DNA of 64,000 nt, taken from positions 1-64,000 of the forward strand of contig NZ_MVQB01000013.1 in NCBI RefSeq assembly GCF_002067035.1, written 5' to 3'. This DNA comes from Methanoregula sp. PtaB.Bin085 (GTDB lineage: Archaea > Halobacteriota > Methanomicrobia > Methanomicrobiales > Methanospirillaceae). Within the stretch, counting starts at the first letter, position 1; each line of letters opens with the position of its first letter. A program made the position numbers and the translations under genes. The notes below the pieces were generated by a model, which had not been told where the DNA came from, did not search any database, and saw nothing but the letters and a program-made list of their open reading frames with translations. Below are positions 53,461 through 60,714 of this stretch, piece after piece.

Positions 53461-54111
53461 GTGAGGATCGGTATCGTTGGCGGGACCGGTGATATCGGAG
53501 AGGGAATGGCGCTGCGCATGTCGCCGGTCTTCGATGTCATCGTCGGGTCACGCGAGGCGGATAAGGCGGAAGCAACCTGCCGGCTCGGCAGGGAGACGCT
53601 GAAAGGCCGGGGAAAAGACTGTTCACTGACCGGCGTTACCAATCAGGATGCTGTGGACAAAGCGGATATTGTCATTCTCGCAATTCCCTTCAAGCACCTT
53701 GCATCCACGCTGGAAGGCCTGCACGGGTTCGAGGGCAAGATCGTGGTGAGTCCCGTCAATCCTATGGAAAAGCGGGACCATTTCACCTTCGTTCCTCCTC
53801 CGGAAGGATCCGCTGCCCTGATGGCACGCCGCCTGCTCCCCTCATCTGCCCGCATCTGTTCAGCGTTCAACACGATCGCGGCCAACAAGTGGAAGGCGCT
53901 CGATGAGGAACTTGCGTATTCCGTGCCGGTCTGCGGCGATGATGCAGACGCGAAGCGCCAGGTCATGGAGATCGTGAATAAAATCTCACGGCTCCAGGCG
54001 TTCGATGCCGGCCCGCTTGCAGCATCCTCGATGGTCGAGGCGCTCACCCCCCTCCTGCTCAATATCGCCCGGTATAACCGAATGAGGGATGTCGGCATCC
54101 AGTTCCGGTAA
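53461..54111 (+). CDS. npdG: F420-dependent NADP reductase
   Basis: This 216-residue protein begins (GTG at 53461, immediately after the thioredoxin TGA) with RIGIVGGTGDIGEGMALRM, the NADP-binding loop of Fno-type reductases, then GSREADKAE. VSPVNPMEKRDHF and the C-terminal ALTPLLLNIARYNRMRDVG match the two-domain F420H2:NADP oxidoreductase that exchanges electrons between the methanogenic cofactor F420 and NADP. Adjacent co-transcription with thioredoxin hints at a thiol-redox link. Confidence 0.87.
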   Translation: MRIGIVGGTGDIGEGMALRMSPVFDVIVGSREADKAEATCRLGRETLKGRGKDCSLTGVTNQDAVDKADIVILAIPFKHLASTLEGLHGFEGKIVVSPVNPMEKRDHFTFVPPPEGSAALMARRLLPSSARICSAFNTIAANKWKALDEELAYSVPVCGDDADAKRQVMEIVNKISRLQAFDAGPLAASSMVEALTPLLLNIARYNRMRDVGIQFR

Positions 54112-54257
54112 CGGCTGACAGGAACCTTTCATGATAATATCCTCTCTCCGGTCGGGAAACAACACTTCTCTTTTCGAATCCGCACGGACGGGTCCTGCGG
54201 TCTTCACCGGGGAACATCTGACGCATTCGTGCAGGAGAGATCCTTGGGAGTTCCATT

Positions 54258-54800
54258 ATGTACGCCCATGAATTCGAGCGGATCGGGAAACGCCTCTTTG
54301 CCGAGCATCTCGTCGGGGGCAACTTCGGCAACATCAGCATCCGCCATAACCAGGCCGGGTTTTATATCAAGCGGACCGGAGCATATCTCGATTCGGCAAC
54401 CGAACCGGTTCTTGTCCCCCTTGACGGGGACGTCCCCCCGGAAGCATCAAGCGAATACCGGGTCCACCGTGACGTGTACCGGAAGACCCGGCATCTGGCA
54501 ATCGTCCACGCCCATCCTCCTGCCGCTGTTGCTCTCTCGCTGGTGCTGGATAAGATCCACCCCGAGGACAGCGAGGGCATCATGTTCTGCCCTGTCATCC
54601 CGGTTGTTTCCGGCGAGCCGGGATCACAGGCAATTGCCGATGCGGTGTCGGATGCCCTCATCAGCTCAAAGCTCGTTATCGCCCGCGGGCACGGCACCTT
54701 CGCGGCGGGAAAAACGCTTGACGAGGCCTACCTCTTTACCTCTCTTTGCGAGCACGCGTGCCGGGTGCTCGCGATCAAACGGGGATTTTCCTGCGAGTGA
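54258..54800 (+). CDS. Class II aldolase/adducin family protein (FucA-like)
   Basis: This 180-residue zinc-dependent aldolase has GGNFGNISIR (substrate phosphate loop), the zinc histidines in IVHAHPPAAVALSL and the final IARGHGTFAAG. ASSEYRVHRDVY contains the catalytic glutamate expected in fuculose-phosphate aldolases. In methanogens a fuculose-1-phosphate aldolase has been proposed to supply lactaldehyde for coenzyme F420 synthesis, which would suit the neighbouring F420 reductase. The 146-base gap upstream has no ORF. Confidence 0.84.
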   Translation: MYAHEFERIGKRLFAEHLVGGNFGNISIRHNQAGFYIKRTGAYLDSATEPVLVPLDGDVPPEASSEYRVHRDVYRKTRHLAIVHAHPPAAVALSLVLDKIHPEDSEGIMFCPVIPVVSGEPGSQAIADAVSDALISSKLVIARGHGTFAAGKTLDEAYLFTSLCEHACRVLAIKRGFSCE

Positions 54801-55602
54801 ATTTTTCAGATCCGGAGAAATCTAATACTCCGAGGCATTCCGTGGAATAACGAGAGTGACTCCCTATTTCCTCAATGAGTGCTGGCGCATTCCTTTCGAC
54901 TTTGAGCCCTGACGGGTTCTTCAGCACACAAAGAACGCTGATGCGTTCAGGAAAAGGTTGCAGACTTTCTCCTGCCGCTGACCGGTACGATATGGCAGGG
55001 CAAGACCCGGAAGAAAGAATTGAAGTCGCCGCAGGAGCGAGTCGAAAATTCGGTGTGAGAATTTTCTCCAGCCAGCCCCGACCTGATGGTCACAGCCGGC
55101 TCCCTGCGGGTACGGGTAGTTCAAAGATCCTTCTGCTCTTCTCAACTCCGCCCTTCCGGAGAAGGTCCCGGATTCATCAGAACCTCGACGATGAGAAAAA
55201 CCATCAGGTTCTTCGAATCGGCTGCCGTTTATCGCAATTGGGGTTCGGGGGTATCTGCATTGCCATCATGCAATGCGGATTCAAGAAGATAATCCGCAGG
55301 ATTATATTCAAGCATCATCTCCCATAATTCATCATCTTCGTTTTCCGTTCGCAGATCGATATCCGGAATTTTTTTTCAATCGACCCCTCGCCCCCCGTCC
55401 GTGAAATTTTAACCGGGATCCGATCGATCTGCCGGAATGCTCACGCCGGACACAGAAAAAAGTAGTAAAGTACTCCCTTAGTGAGTCAAGTACATACCCG
55501 GCAATCAAGAGGGTTCTTTACACCATTTTTTCATGATGGAACAAATTAAATCAAAAAAGTCGGTTTTTTCTATAGAGAGAAAAACCACAGCACCGGAAAA
55601 AA
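54801..55602. other. 800-base gap without a recognisable gene
   Basis: No ORF here looks coding; the longest (54875-55327, plus strand) is Ser/Arg-rich with no hydrophobic core or domain. Notable elements are a 7-bp dyad GCGGATT...AATCCGC (55275-55297), an imperfect repeat-rich aagtagtaaagtactccc block (~55460-55478) and the hairpin at 55562-55586. It may represent decayed coding sequence or a non-coding RNA locus. Confidence 0.4.
55562..55586 (-). terminator. Hairpin terminator of the aglJ-like gene
   Basis: GGTTTTT...AAAAACC (55562-55586) forms a 7-bp stem about 17 bases after the leftward gene's stop at 55603. Read leftward, an AT-rich stretch follows. Good position for transcription termination or mRNA 3' end protection. 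Confidence 0.45.
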
Positions 55603-56532
55603 TCACTTCTGCTGCCGCGGCGGCTGGAGCAGCTGGATCTCACGGATGATCTCGCGGTGGAAGACGAGGAGCATGTCGCTGATCATGCCGAACATGAAAA
55701 TCTCGATACCAACCACGATGAGAAGCACGGTGAGGATGGTGAGCGGTATGTGCTCAACATTGCCCGGCTTGAGCCATTCCAGCAGCACATAGATACCGGT
55801 AAGGAACCCGAGGAGGGAGGTCAGGATGCCCATCAAACCAAAGTAGAACATCGGGTTGTTCACCCGGGCGAGCCGGTAGATGGTGCTGACGATCTTGAGG
55901 CCGTCATGGAACGGCGAGAGCTTGGTTGCAGTCCCCGGCCGGCTCGAGTACCGGATCGGGACGACCATGATGCGCTGGCCGTTCCTGACTGCCTCGACCG
56001 AGATCTCCGTTTCGATCTCAAATCCCTTCTCCTTCAGGGTCATCTGGCTTACTGCAAGCTTGGTGAACGCGCGGTATCCCGACAGGATATCGTGCAGGTC
56101 CCGGCTGTGGGCGATCTTGAAGAGGAGATTGAGCATATGGTTGCCGAACAGGTTGAGCCGGGAGAATGCACCTTCCTCGGCATTGATGAGCCGGTCGCCG
56201 ATAACCTGGTCGAATCCCAGAAACAGCGGCGTCAGCATCTTCTCCGCGTCTTTTGCAGAATACGTGCCGTCGCCGTCGAGCATAAGAATGTACGGCTGCT
56301 CAATGATCTCGAATGCCTCGATGATCGCATTGCCCTTCCCCTTGCCGGTCTGGGTGCGGACCGTGGCACCGGCTTCACGGGCGAGCTTCACCGTGTTATC
56401 GGAGCTCTTTGCGTCGATGACCAGGATATGGTTGTAGCCGAGCTGTTTGAAATCCCGGACGATACCGCCGATGGTTGGCGCTTCATTAAGCGTCGGGATC
56501 AGAACGCAGACCTCGTCCTTGTTGAATTTCAT
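55603..56532 (-). CDS. aglJ: AglJ-like GT2 dolichyl-phosphate glycosyltransferase for N-glycans
   Basis: This 309-residue protein matches archaeal AglJ: CVLIPTLNEAPTIGGIVRDF, LVIDAKSSDNTVKLAREAGA, GKGKGNAIIEAFE, the metal site LMLDGDGTYSAKD, and DILSGYRAFTK. Two C-terminal helices (about 235-257, 268-292) anchor it. In Haloferax AglJ adds the first sugar of the N-glycan to dolichyl phosphate, so this enzyme is a plausible partner of AglB. It starts 38 bases from the divergent DUF99 gene; atagtattttt lies between. Confidence 0.8.
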   Translation of the reverse strand: MKFNKDEVCVLIPTLNEAPTIGGIVRDFKQLGYNHILVIDAKSSDNTVKLAREAGATVRTQTGKGKGNAIIEAFEIIEQPYILMLDGDGTYSAKDAEKMLTPLFLGFDQVIGDRLINAEEGAFSRLNLFGNHMLNLLFKIAHSRDLHDILSGYRAFTKLAVSQMTLKEKGFEIETEISVEAVRNGQRIMVVPIRYSSRPGTATKLSPFHDGLKIVSTIYRLARVNNPMFYFGLMGILTSLLGFLTGIYVLLEWLKPGNVEHIPLTILTVLLIVVGIEIFMFGMISDMLLVFHREIIREIQLLQPPRQQK

Positions 56533-56570
56533 CCGTATAGTATTTTTAATCGGGTGTCATAAGTGCTTCT

Positions 56571-57137
56571 ATGCATCTCCCCAAGAAAGGCCTGCGGGCG
56601 CTGGGGATTGCGGAGAGCTTTGCCGGGCGCTCCCGGTCGGTTCTTGCCGGTGTTGTCATGCGAAAGGACCTCCGCATCGATGGTTTTACCTCAGGCAGGG
56701 TCACGGTCGGCGGCATGGATGCAACCGATACTGTCCTGCAGATGATCCACGATCTCGACCGTCGGGATATCAATGTCGTCCTGTTGTCCGGCTGCGTGAT
56801 CGCATGGTTCAACGTGATCGATGTCCGGCGGATCGCGGAGGAAACCGGGATACCGGTCATCTGCGTCACGTACGAGGAATCGGACGGGCTGCTTGACGAT
56901 CTCCGGTACCATTTCCCGGACGATGAGGACCGGATACAGGCATACCTGCAGTTGGGCGAGCGGGAACCGGTGGATCTTGGCGGGAACCGGACCATCTACC
57001 TGCGGGCGGCAGGGATTGGTTATCCCGATGCTGCACGGTTCTGCCGGGACTTCACGCTCGAGGGGAAGATCCCCGAGCCCCTGCGGGTTGCACGGCTCCT
57101 TGCGCGTGAGGTCTTTTCCGGCAGGGGAGGGCAATAA
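56571..57137 (+). CDS. DUF99/UPF0215 family protein (endonuclease V-like fold)
   Basis: This 188-residue protein contains RALGIAESFAGRSRSVLAGVV, DGFTSGRVTVGGMDATD, VLLSGCVIAWFNVIDVRRI and IPVICVTYEESDGL, the conserved blocks of archaeal DUF99. The family shares the endonuclease V fold, and one member is reported to cleave at deoxyuridine. The start is clear; the promoter region is shared with the divergent AglJ gene. A DNA-repair role is likely but unproven for this branch. Confidence 0.85.
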   Translation: MHLPKKGLRALGIAESFAGRSRSVLAGVVMRKDLRIDGFTSGRVTVGGMDATDTVLQMIHDLDRRDINVVLLSGCVIAWFNVIDVRRIAEETGIPVICVTYEESDGLLDDLRYHFPDDEDRIQAYLQLGEREPVDLGGNRTIYLRAAGIGYPDAARFCRDFTLEGKIPEPLRVARLLAREVFSGRGGQ

Positions 57138-57230
57138 TTCCGGCTGGTTGCCCCAAGGAAAGTATTCATATTCCCAAAAATAAAACAGGACTGGAACGAT
57201 TTAATCTGGTTACCGGAGTTGATATTTTCC

Positions 57231-57422
57231 ATGCCAACCGATGACAAGAATGCACGCTGGGTCTGCCTCGAATGCCACTGGATCTATGATCCGGCCAAGG
57301 GCGACCCGAAGAACGGTATCCCGGCCGGTACCCCGTGGGAGAAAGTTCCGGACACCTGGCGTTGTCCCGAATGCAAGATCCTCAAGTGCAAGAAAGGTGT
57401 CTTTAAGCGACTTGAGGATTGA
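57231..57422 (+). CDS. Rubredoxin-like protein
   Basis: This 63-residue iron protein has both cysteine knuckles, [16 protein letters not shown] and [14 protein letters not shown], with the conserved [16 protein letters not shown] between. The second knuckle departs from the rubredoxin norm: CPECKILKC has Lys where glycine follows the last Cys and an extra cysteine four residues on. The start MPTDDKN at 57231 has GGAG upstream. It ends 20 bases inside the 3' end of the convergent pilin-like gene. Electron transfer in oxygen-stress defence is typical. Confidence 0.9.
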   Translation: MPTDDKNARWVCLECHWIYDPAKGDPKNGIPAGTPWEKVPDTWRCPECKILKCKKGVFKRLED

Positions 57423-57990
57423 GGAAATAATTATAGAACCATTTCACGGTGTATTTTTTCTCCGGCGGGTACGTGTCGCGGGAGAGTATTTGGCCGGTTG
57501 ACGTGTCGTAGACTTCGATCCGGATGGTGTCATCCGGATGGAATGTTCCGTCGTTAAAATCTATGAATAATTCCTGGCCTTCGTACCAGCGTGACGTAGC
57601 GTAATTCACGTTTCCTCTCACTCCGAGACCCCCGATATTCTTAATACCAGTATGATCAGAATTGCAAAAAGCCTCGCCATTCAACGTGGGTAATTTTGCG
57701 TTTGAGGGGACACCGTTGACGAATAATTTTACGGAAAGGTACCGGTTGAGGTAACTTCTTTTACCGACATTCTTCAGTGTCACATAGCTGTTAAAATCCA
57801 TTTTTCCATTTTTATCATAATGGTCAATATTTACAATTTTGAAGATATCCGGAACATCATCTGCCTGTAAAATATGGATGCCCAGACACATCAGCAGGAG
57901 AATCGTCGCGAGAATGATCGTGATACTTATCATCATCACATTGCCGATAACTGACATGCCTGCGCGATCGGATTCTGGCAGCGGGGACAC
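57403..57990 (-). CDS. Archaeal type IV pilin-like protein
   Basis: This 195-residue protein starts GTG (57990) with [20 protein letters not shown], an archaeal class III signal peptide: a basic/glycine site (RAG) just before the hydrophobic helix [21 protein letters not shown]. The rest is beta-rich with [12 protein letters not shown] and [19 protein letters not shown], as in archaellin/pilin-like DUF1628 proteins. It should be processed by a PibD-type peptidase and assembled or exported. Solitary here, no pilus machinery is in the window. Confidence 0.78.
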   Translation of the reverse strand: MSPLPESDRAGMSVIGNVMMISITIILATILLLMCLGIHILQADDVPDIFKIVNIDHYDKNGKMDFNSYVTLKNVGKRSYLNRYLSVKLFVNGVPSNAKLPTLNGEAFCNSDHTGIKNIGGLGVRGNVNYATSRWYEGQELFIDFNDGTFHPDDTIRIEVYDTSTGQILSRDTYPPEKKYTVKWFYNYFLNPQVA

Positions 57991-58095
57991 ATTCCTCAGT
58001 TATATTATTGAGTATATAGCGTTTGTGAAATCCTTTCGCAAACAATATACCGGAGGATATCGGGTGTTATTGTTTCCCGAAAAATAATTTGGTTA

Positions 58096-58371
58096 TCAAA
58101 CCCTCATAATGAGTGCAAGAATCTCCCTCGCCATCTCCGGCTCCAGTACCTGCGTCAGCACGAACCCGGCCAGGATCACGAACACGCTCCAGAACACCTT
58201 CTTCATCTGCTTATTCCTGCCGATGAGCTGGATGATGGTGTCTATATCGGTGCTCATCGCTTTCCGGATCATCTTGGGCAGGAAGAGGAACAGGAGCAGG
58301 AAGATCATCGCAGCAATGGTGAACGAGAGCATGCTCCTGCCCTTCTCGGAGAGGAGAACCCACGCAGGCAC
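58096..58371 (-). CDS. Small membrane protein, last gene of the tiny-gene operon
   Basis: This 91-residue protein (GTG at 58371) has two hydrophobic stretches, SFTIAAMIFLLLFLFLP (~16-32) and VFWSVFVILAGFVLTQV, with a charged middle. The same reading frame is open further upstream to the stop at 58450-58452, where it encodes NEFGEAASEALFAGLF, but no ATG, GTG or TTG is present in frame, so either translation begins at GTG 58371 or the true N-terminus is lost by mutation. The preceding gene ends in the same frame at 58450. Confidence 0.5.
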   Translation of the reverse strand: MPAWVLLSEKGRSMLSFTIAAMIFLLLFLFLPKMIRKAMSTDIDTIIQLIGRNKQMKKVFWSVFVILAGFVLTQVLEPEMAREILALIMRV

Positions 58372-58449
58372 GGTGAATAATCCGGCAAATAATGCCTCGG
58401 AAGCAGCCTCGCCGAACTCATTGCGGATGTTGCGACGTTCAACCCGACT

Positions 58450-58935
58450 TTAGCCGCTGACAGTTGATAGCCGCTCACCCGCTCCCCCGTTGATGTCTCC
58501 TCCCCCGGGCGGATGACGGCCCGGCTCTCCCCCGGTTATCCCGGGAGATCTCACTTCTCCGGAATACCCCGGCACAACCAAAGGATCGATCACCGCCCCG
58601 TGCTGGTTGATCTCCACGAACCCCGTGCCCGCGGACCGGAAGAACCGGATGTTGCCGTAATAATCGCAGGCCCAGATCTCGCAGGACCGGCCGGGATCCG
58701 GCGGAACGCGGCTGAGGTGCGCGATGGCGGACGGGAACTGCGCGGCCATTCCTGCAGTCGTATCGAAGAGGCGCTTGGTCCGCGTCGCTTTTCCGATCGT
58801 TGTCTGGCCGGGTTCCGCGATGATGAAATCGCAGACACAGCCGTGATACCTCTTGCACAGGATCACAAACCCGCGTGCGTTCGCGTACGGCATCGCGATC
58901 TCCATCGCTTTCTCGGGCCACGGTCCGCGGTTCAC
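58450..58935 (-). CDS. Unknown conserved-looking protein of the tiny-gene operon
   Basis: This 161-residue protein begins GTG at 58935 (GTGA overlap with the preceding gene's stop). It has FVILCKRYHGCVCDFIIAEPG, AQFPSAIAHLSRVPPDPGRSCEIWACDYYGN and a low-complexity Pro/Gly C-terminus (GGEPGRHPPGGGD). Four cysteines could bind a metal or form disulfides. No family is recognised. The overlaps on its upstream side and the codon pattern favour a real gene over the other large frames on this stretch. Confidence 0.55.
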   Translation of the reverse strand: MNRGPWPEKAMEIAMPYANARGFVILCKRYHGCVCDFIIAEPGQTTIGKATRTKRLFDTTAGMAAQFPSAIAHLSRVPPDPGRSCEIWACDYYGNIRFFRSAGTGFVEINQHGAVIDPLVVPGYSGEVRSPGITGGEPGRHPPGGGDINGGAGERLSTVSG

Positions 58936-59159
58936 GATCTCACCTCCACTTTTACGCTATAGCCGGCCTGTGGGACTTTCATCCGCAGTTCGCGGCAGAT
59001 CGAGCGCGTCCGGACACTCACGTTGTAGTAGTGCCGGCCGGCTTTCTTCACAACGATTCGCACGAGTTCCTCGCCCGCCCGTTTCACTTCCTTTTGGATG
59101 ATGGACGGGATGAGGAAGAGCGGAACTTTTGGCGTGAGGACCGCTGGTCTCCGCGGCAT
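58932..59159 (-). CDS. Small basic protein of the tiny-gene operon
   Basis: This 75-residue protein starts MPRRPAVLTPK at 59159, where the ATG overlaps the stop of the 43-codon gene (TGATG). An upstream ATG at 59174 would overlap more. It is rich in Lys/Arg with KEVKRAGEELVRIVVKKAGRHY and a KVEVRS end, suggesting a nucleic-acid- or membrane-facing role. Function unknown; it fits the translational chain tightly. Confidence 0.55.
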   Translation of the reverse strand: MPRRPAVLTPKVPLFLIPSIIQKEVKRAGEELVRIVVKKAGRHYYNVSVRTRSICRELRMKVPQAGYSVKVEVRS

Positions 59160-59290
59160 CAGGAACGCCTCCATGCTTCACCGTCCGCAGGTACACGCAG
59201 GATGGTCCGGCCCTGCCGGACACATTCTGTCATGCCATGACGTTCCGGCAGGATTATCTCCGGCCCCGATTCAACAGTTTTCCTGCTCAC
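59159..59290 (-). CDS. Tiny 43-residue protein of the same operon
   Basis: A 44-codon frame begins GTG at 59290-59288 and ends with TGA at 59161-59159, which overlaps the ATG of the next gene by one base. The upstream gene stops at 59293, two bases earlier. The peptide contains GPEIILPERHGMTECV and RVPADGEAWRRS. The exact packing on both sides is the main evidence. It falls below the usual ORF length cutoff. Confidence 0.5.
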   Translation of the reverse strand: MSRKTVESGPEIILPERHGMTECVRQGRTILRVPADGEAWRRS

Positions 59291-59292
59291 GG

Positions 59293-59595
59293 CTAAAGCC
59301 TCCCCAGTCTTCGCAGGAAGACATCGGCATAATGGTTAATCCTGGTCCGCACACGTTCCGGCAGGGTGAAGGGATCGCAGGCTATGCGGAGTCCCGCTGG
59401 TCTGCGGACTCCCTCTACCTGGATGAAGTACACTTCTTCTCCCCGCAACGGCCGCTGCCCGTATTCCGGGTACCGTGCCGTCATGCAGGTTCTTTCCACG
59501 CCGGTTCTGTCGTACATTGCTGTACGCTTTTCGTTCCGGGGAGTACACAATTCCCCGGGTTGTATCGTTTTCACCATTGCAATCACACAGTCCAC
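59293..59595 (-). CDS. Unknown small protein of the tiny-gene operon
   Basis: This 100-residue frame starts with GTG (59595) or with Met of MVKTIQPGEL seven codons later. The C-terminal half GEEVYFIQVEGVRRPAGLRI and FTLPERVRTRINHYADVFLRR has ordered alternation typical of a folded domain. It stops two bases before the 43-codon gene. A competing frame (59336-59833) is richer in low-complexity residues and is rejected. Function unknown. Confidence 0.5.
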   Translation of the reverse strand: MDCVIAMVKTIQPGELCTPRNEKRTAMYDRTGVERTCMTARYPEYGQRPLRGEEVYFIQVEGVRRPAGLRIACDPFTLPERVRTRINHYADVFLRRLGRL

Positions 59596-59762
59596 ATTTT
59601 CTGCAGTTACGCGGGAGGTGAGCGGCTCCGCTCGCCTCTTTCATTCTGTAAGGACCGGCCGGCTCCGGAAAGCGGGAACGGCAGCGGTTGGGCTGCCGGG
59701 TATCGTATAGCGGGGAAAATCTCCACGCCAGCGATCCGCTTCCGCTCAGGCCGGTATCCCGG

Positions 59763-60044
59763 TCACGCAGAAATCCGCTGACACTGGAGAATCTTATGGT
59801 CCCGGCAGGGTGCAACCGCCGGGACATTCCCACAATGGCCTGCAGGGCTGTCCTTCATGGTGCGTGAAGGATCTCGGGAAAAGGTCGGGTATTCCGGCTC
59901 ACTGCCGGCAATACGGAAGCCCATCATCATGTACAGCACGATACACTCGATCACGATCACCGCGGCTATCCGTTCCGCCTCGCGGAGGGAATGGCCGAGG
60001 GCCATGATCTTTGTCGTCGTGGGGATACAGGATTCAGCAAGCAT
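59763..60044 (-). CDS. Small membrane-anchored protein, first gene of the tiny-gene operon
   Basis: This 93-residue protein (ATG 60044, or ATG 60005 giving 80 residues) has one likely membrane helix, IAAVIVIECIVLYMMMGF, after a short charged N-terminus (SLREAER). A Gly/Pro/Cys-rich tail follows. A 167-base gap to the next gene (59596-59762) includes a GAGCGG...CCGCTC hairpin at ~59619-59634, which may be a processing site. No family recognised. Confidence 0.45.
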   Translation of the reverse strand: MLAESCIPTTTKIMALGHSLREAERIAAVIVIECIVLYMMMGFRIAGSEPEYPTFSRDPSRTMKDSPAGHCGNVPAVAPCRDHKILQCQRISA

Positions 60045-60130
60045 TGTGATTATCTAAGAAAAGTGGCGATTGAATATATACTAGTTGGTCGATTATTGTT
60101 CTTGGTATTGTACATTATAAAATATTAGCA

Positions 60131-60258
60131 GCGGACCCTGTAGGAGATTGTTGTGAGTATGAGGTTACCCCCCGGTTTCTGCCGCATATTCCGGATTATG
60201 TCTGCATTGGCTGGATTGATTGAGAAACATCTTAGATTTCTGTTACTATCATCTACCG
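60131..60258 (+). repeat. Leader-element copy C (divergent copy of the A/B element)
   Basis: This ~128-base stretch shares long blocks with copies A (61468-61654) and B (63697-63883): gcggacc, gtgagt.tgaggttaccc, ccggtttctg, ctgcattggctggatt-like and agatttct.ttac.atcatctacc. It lies in the gap between the tiny-gene operon and the TPR lipoprotein, 78 bases before that gene's ATG at 60334. Pairs in the central hairpin have changed together relative to A and B (see findings). The AT-rich stretch 60280-60330 may contain the promoter. Confidence 0.7.
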
Positions 60259-60333
60259 ATCACGAGGAGTAAAAATTCTCGTTGAGCGGATAAAAACATA
60301 AAAATTATCGATAAAAGAATCAAAGAATAGGAT

Positions 60334-60714
60334 ATGAAAAGAATTGCAGGTCTTTTCCTGATACTGATATTCTTATCATTCAGCGGATGTGTCTCGCAGG
60401 ATGGGACGTCTGCTGCAATTTATCCACGGCAATTTTCCCAGAGAGTGAATGCCAGCCAGGAGGATTTCGATCGGATGGTGGAATCGGATCCAGCGAATGC
60501 ATCCGCATGGTGCCTGCGGGGGATGTACTACAACAATGCTTTTGGCCAGTATGATAAAGCGCTGGAGAATTATAACAAAGGCCTTGAACTGGATCAGGAA
60601 AGTGGTTTATGCTGGTATGCAAAGGGGATTACCCTCCGGAACATGAAACAATTCAATGAAGCAGAACTATGCCTCCGGAATGCAAAAACCTATGATCCTT
60701 CTCTCCCCCTCTGA
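60334..60714 (+). CDS. TPR-containing lipoprotein
   Basis: This 126-residue protein has the lipobox LSFSGCVS (Cys at ~19) after a short signal peptide (RIAGLFLILIFLS), so it should be membrane-anchored by a lipid on that cysteine. Residues ~48-115 form two to three TPR-like helices: NASAWCLRGMYYNNAFGQYDKA and ESGLCWYAKGITLRNMKQFNEA. TPRs mediate protein-protein contacts. It follows the leader element C by 78 bases. Its 3' end overlaps the convergent 60653-61447 gene by 62 bases, which is unusually long. Confidence 0.78.
   Translation: MKRIAGLFLILIFLSFSGCVSQDGTSAAIYPRQFSQRVNASQEDFDRMVESDPANASAWCLRGMYYNNAFGQYDKALENYNKGLELDQESGLCWYAKGITLRNMKQFNEAELCLRNAKTYDPSLPL

Noticed and set aside
54875-55327. 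150-codon plus-strand ORF in the aldolase-aglJ gap
   Set aside because: Ser/Arg-rich, no hydrophobic core, no ribosome-binding site, and no recognised domain.
55657-56562. 301-codon plus-strand ORF
   Set aside because: It is antisense to the AglJ-like gene; composition is Glu/Asp/His-rich and featureless.
59336-59833. 165-codon alternative frame across the tiny-gene operon
   Set aside because: It overlaps two better-packed frames and has low-complexity Arg/Pro/Gly composition without coupling to neighbours.
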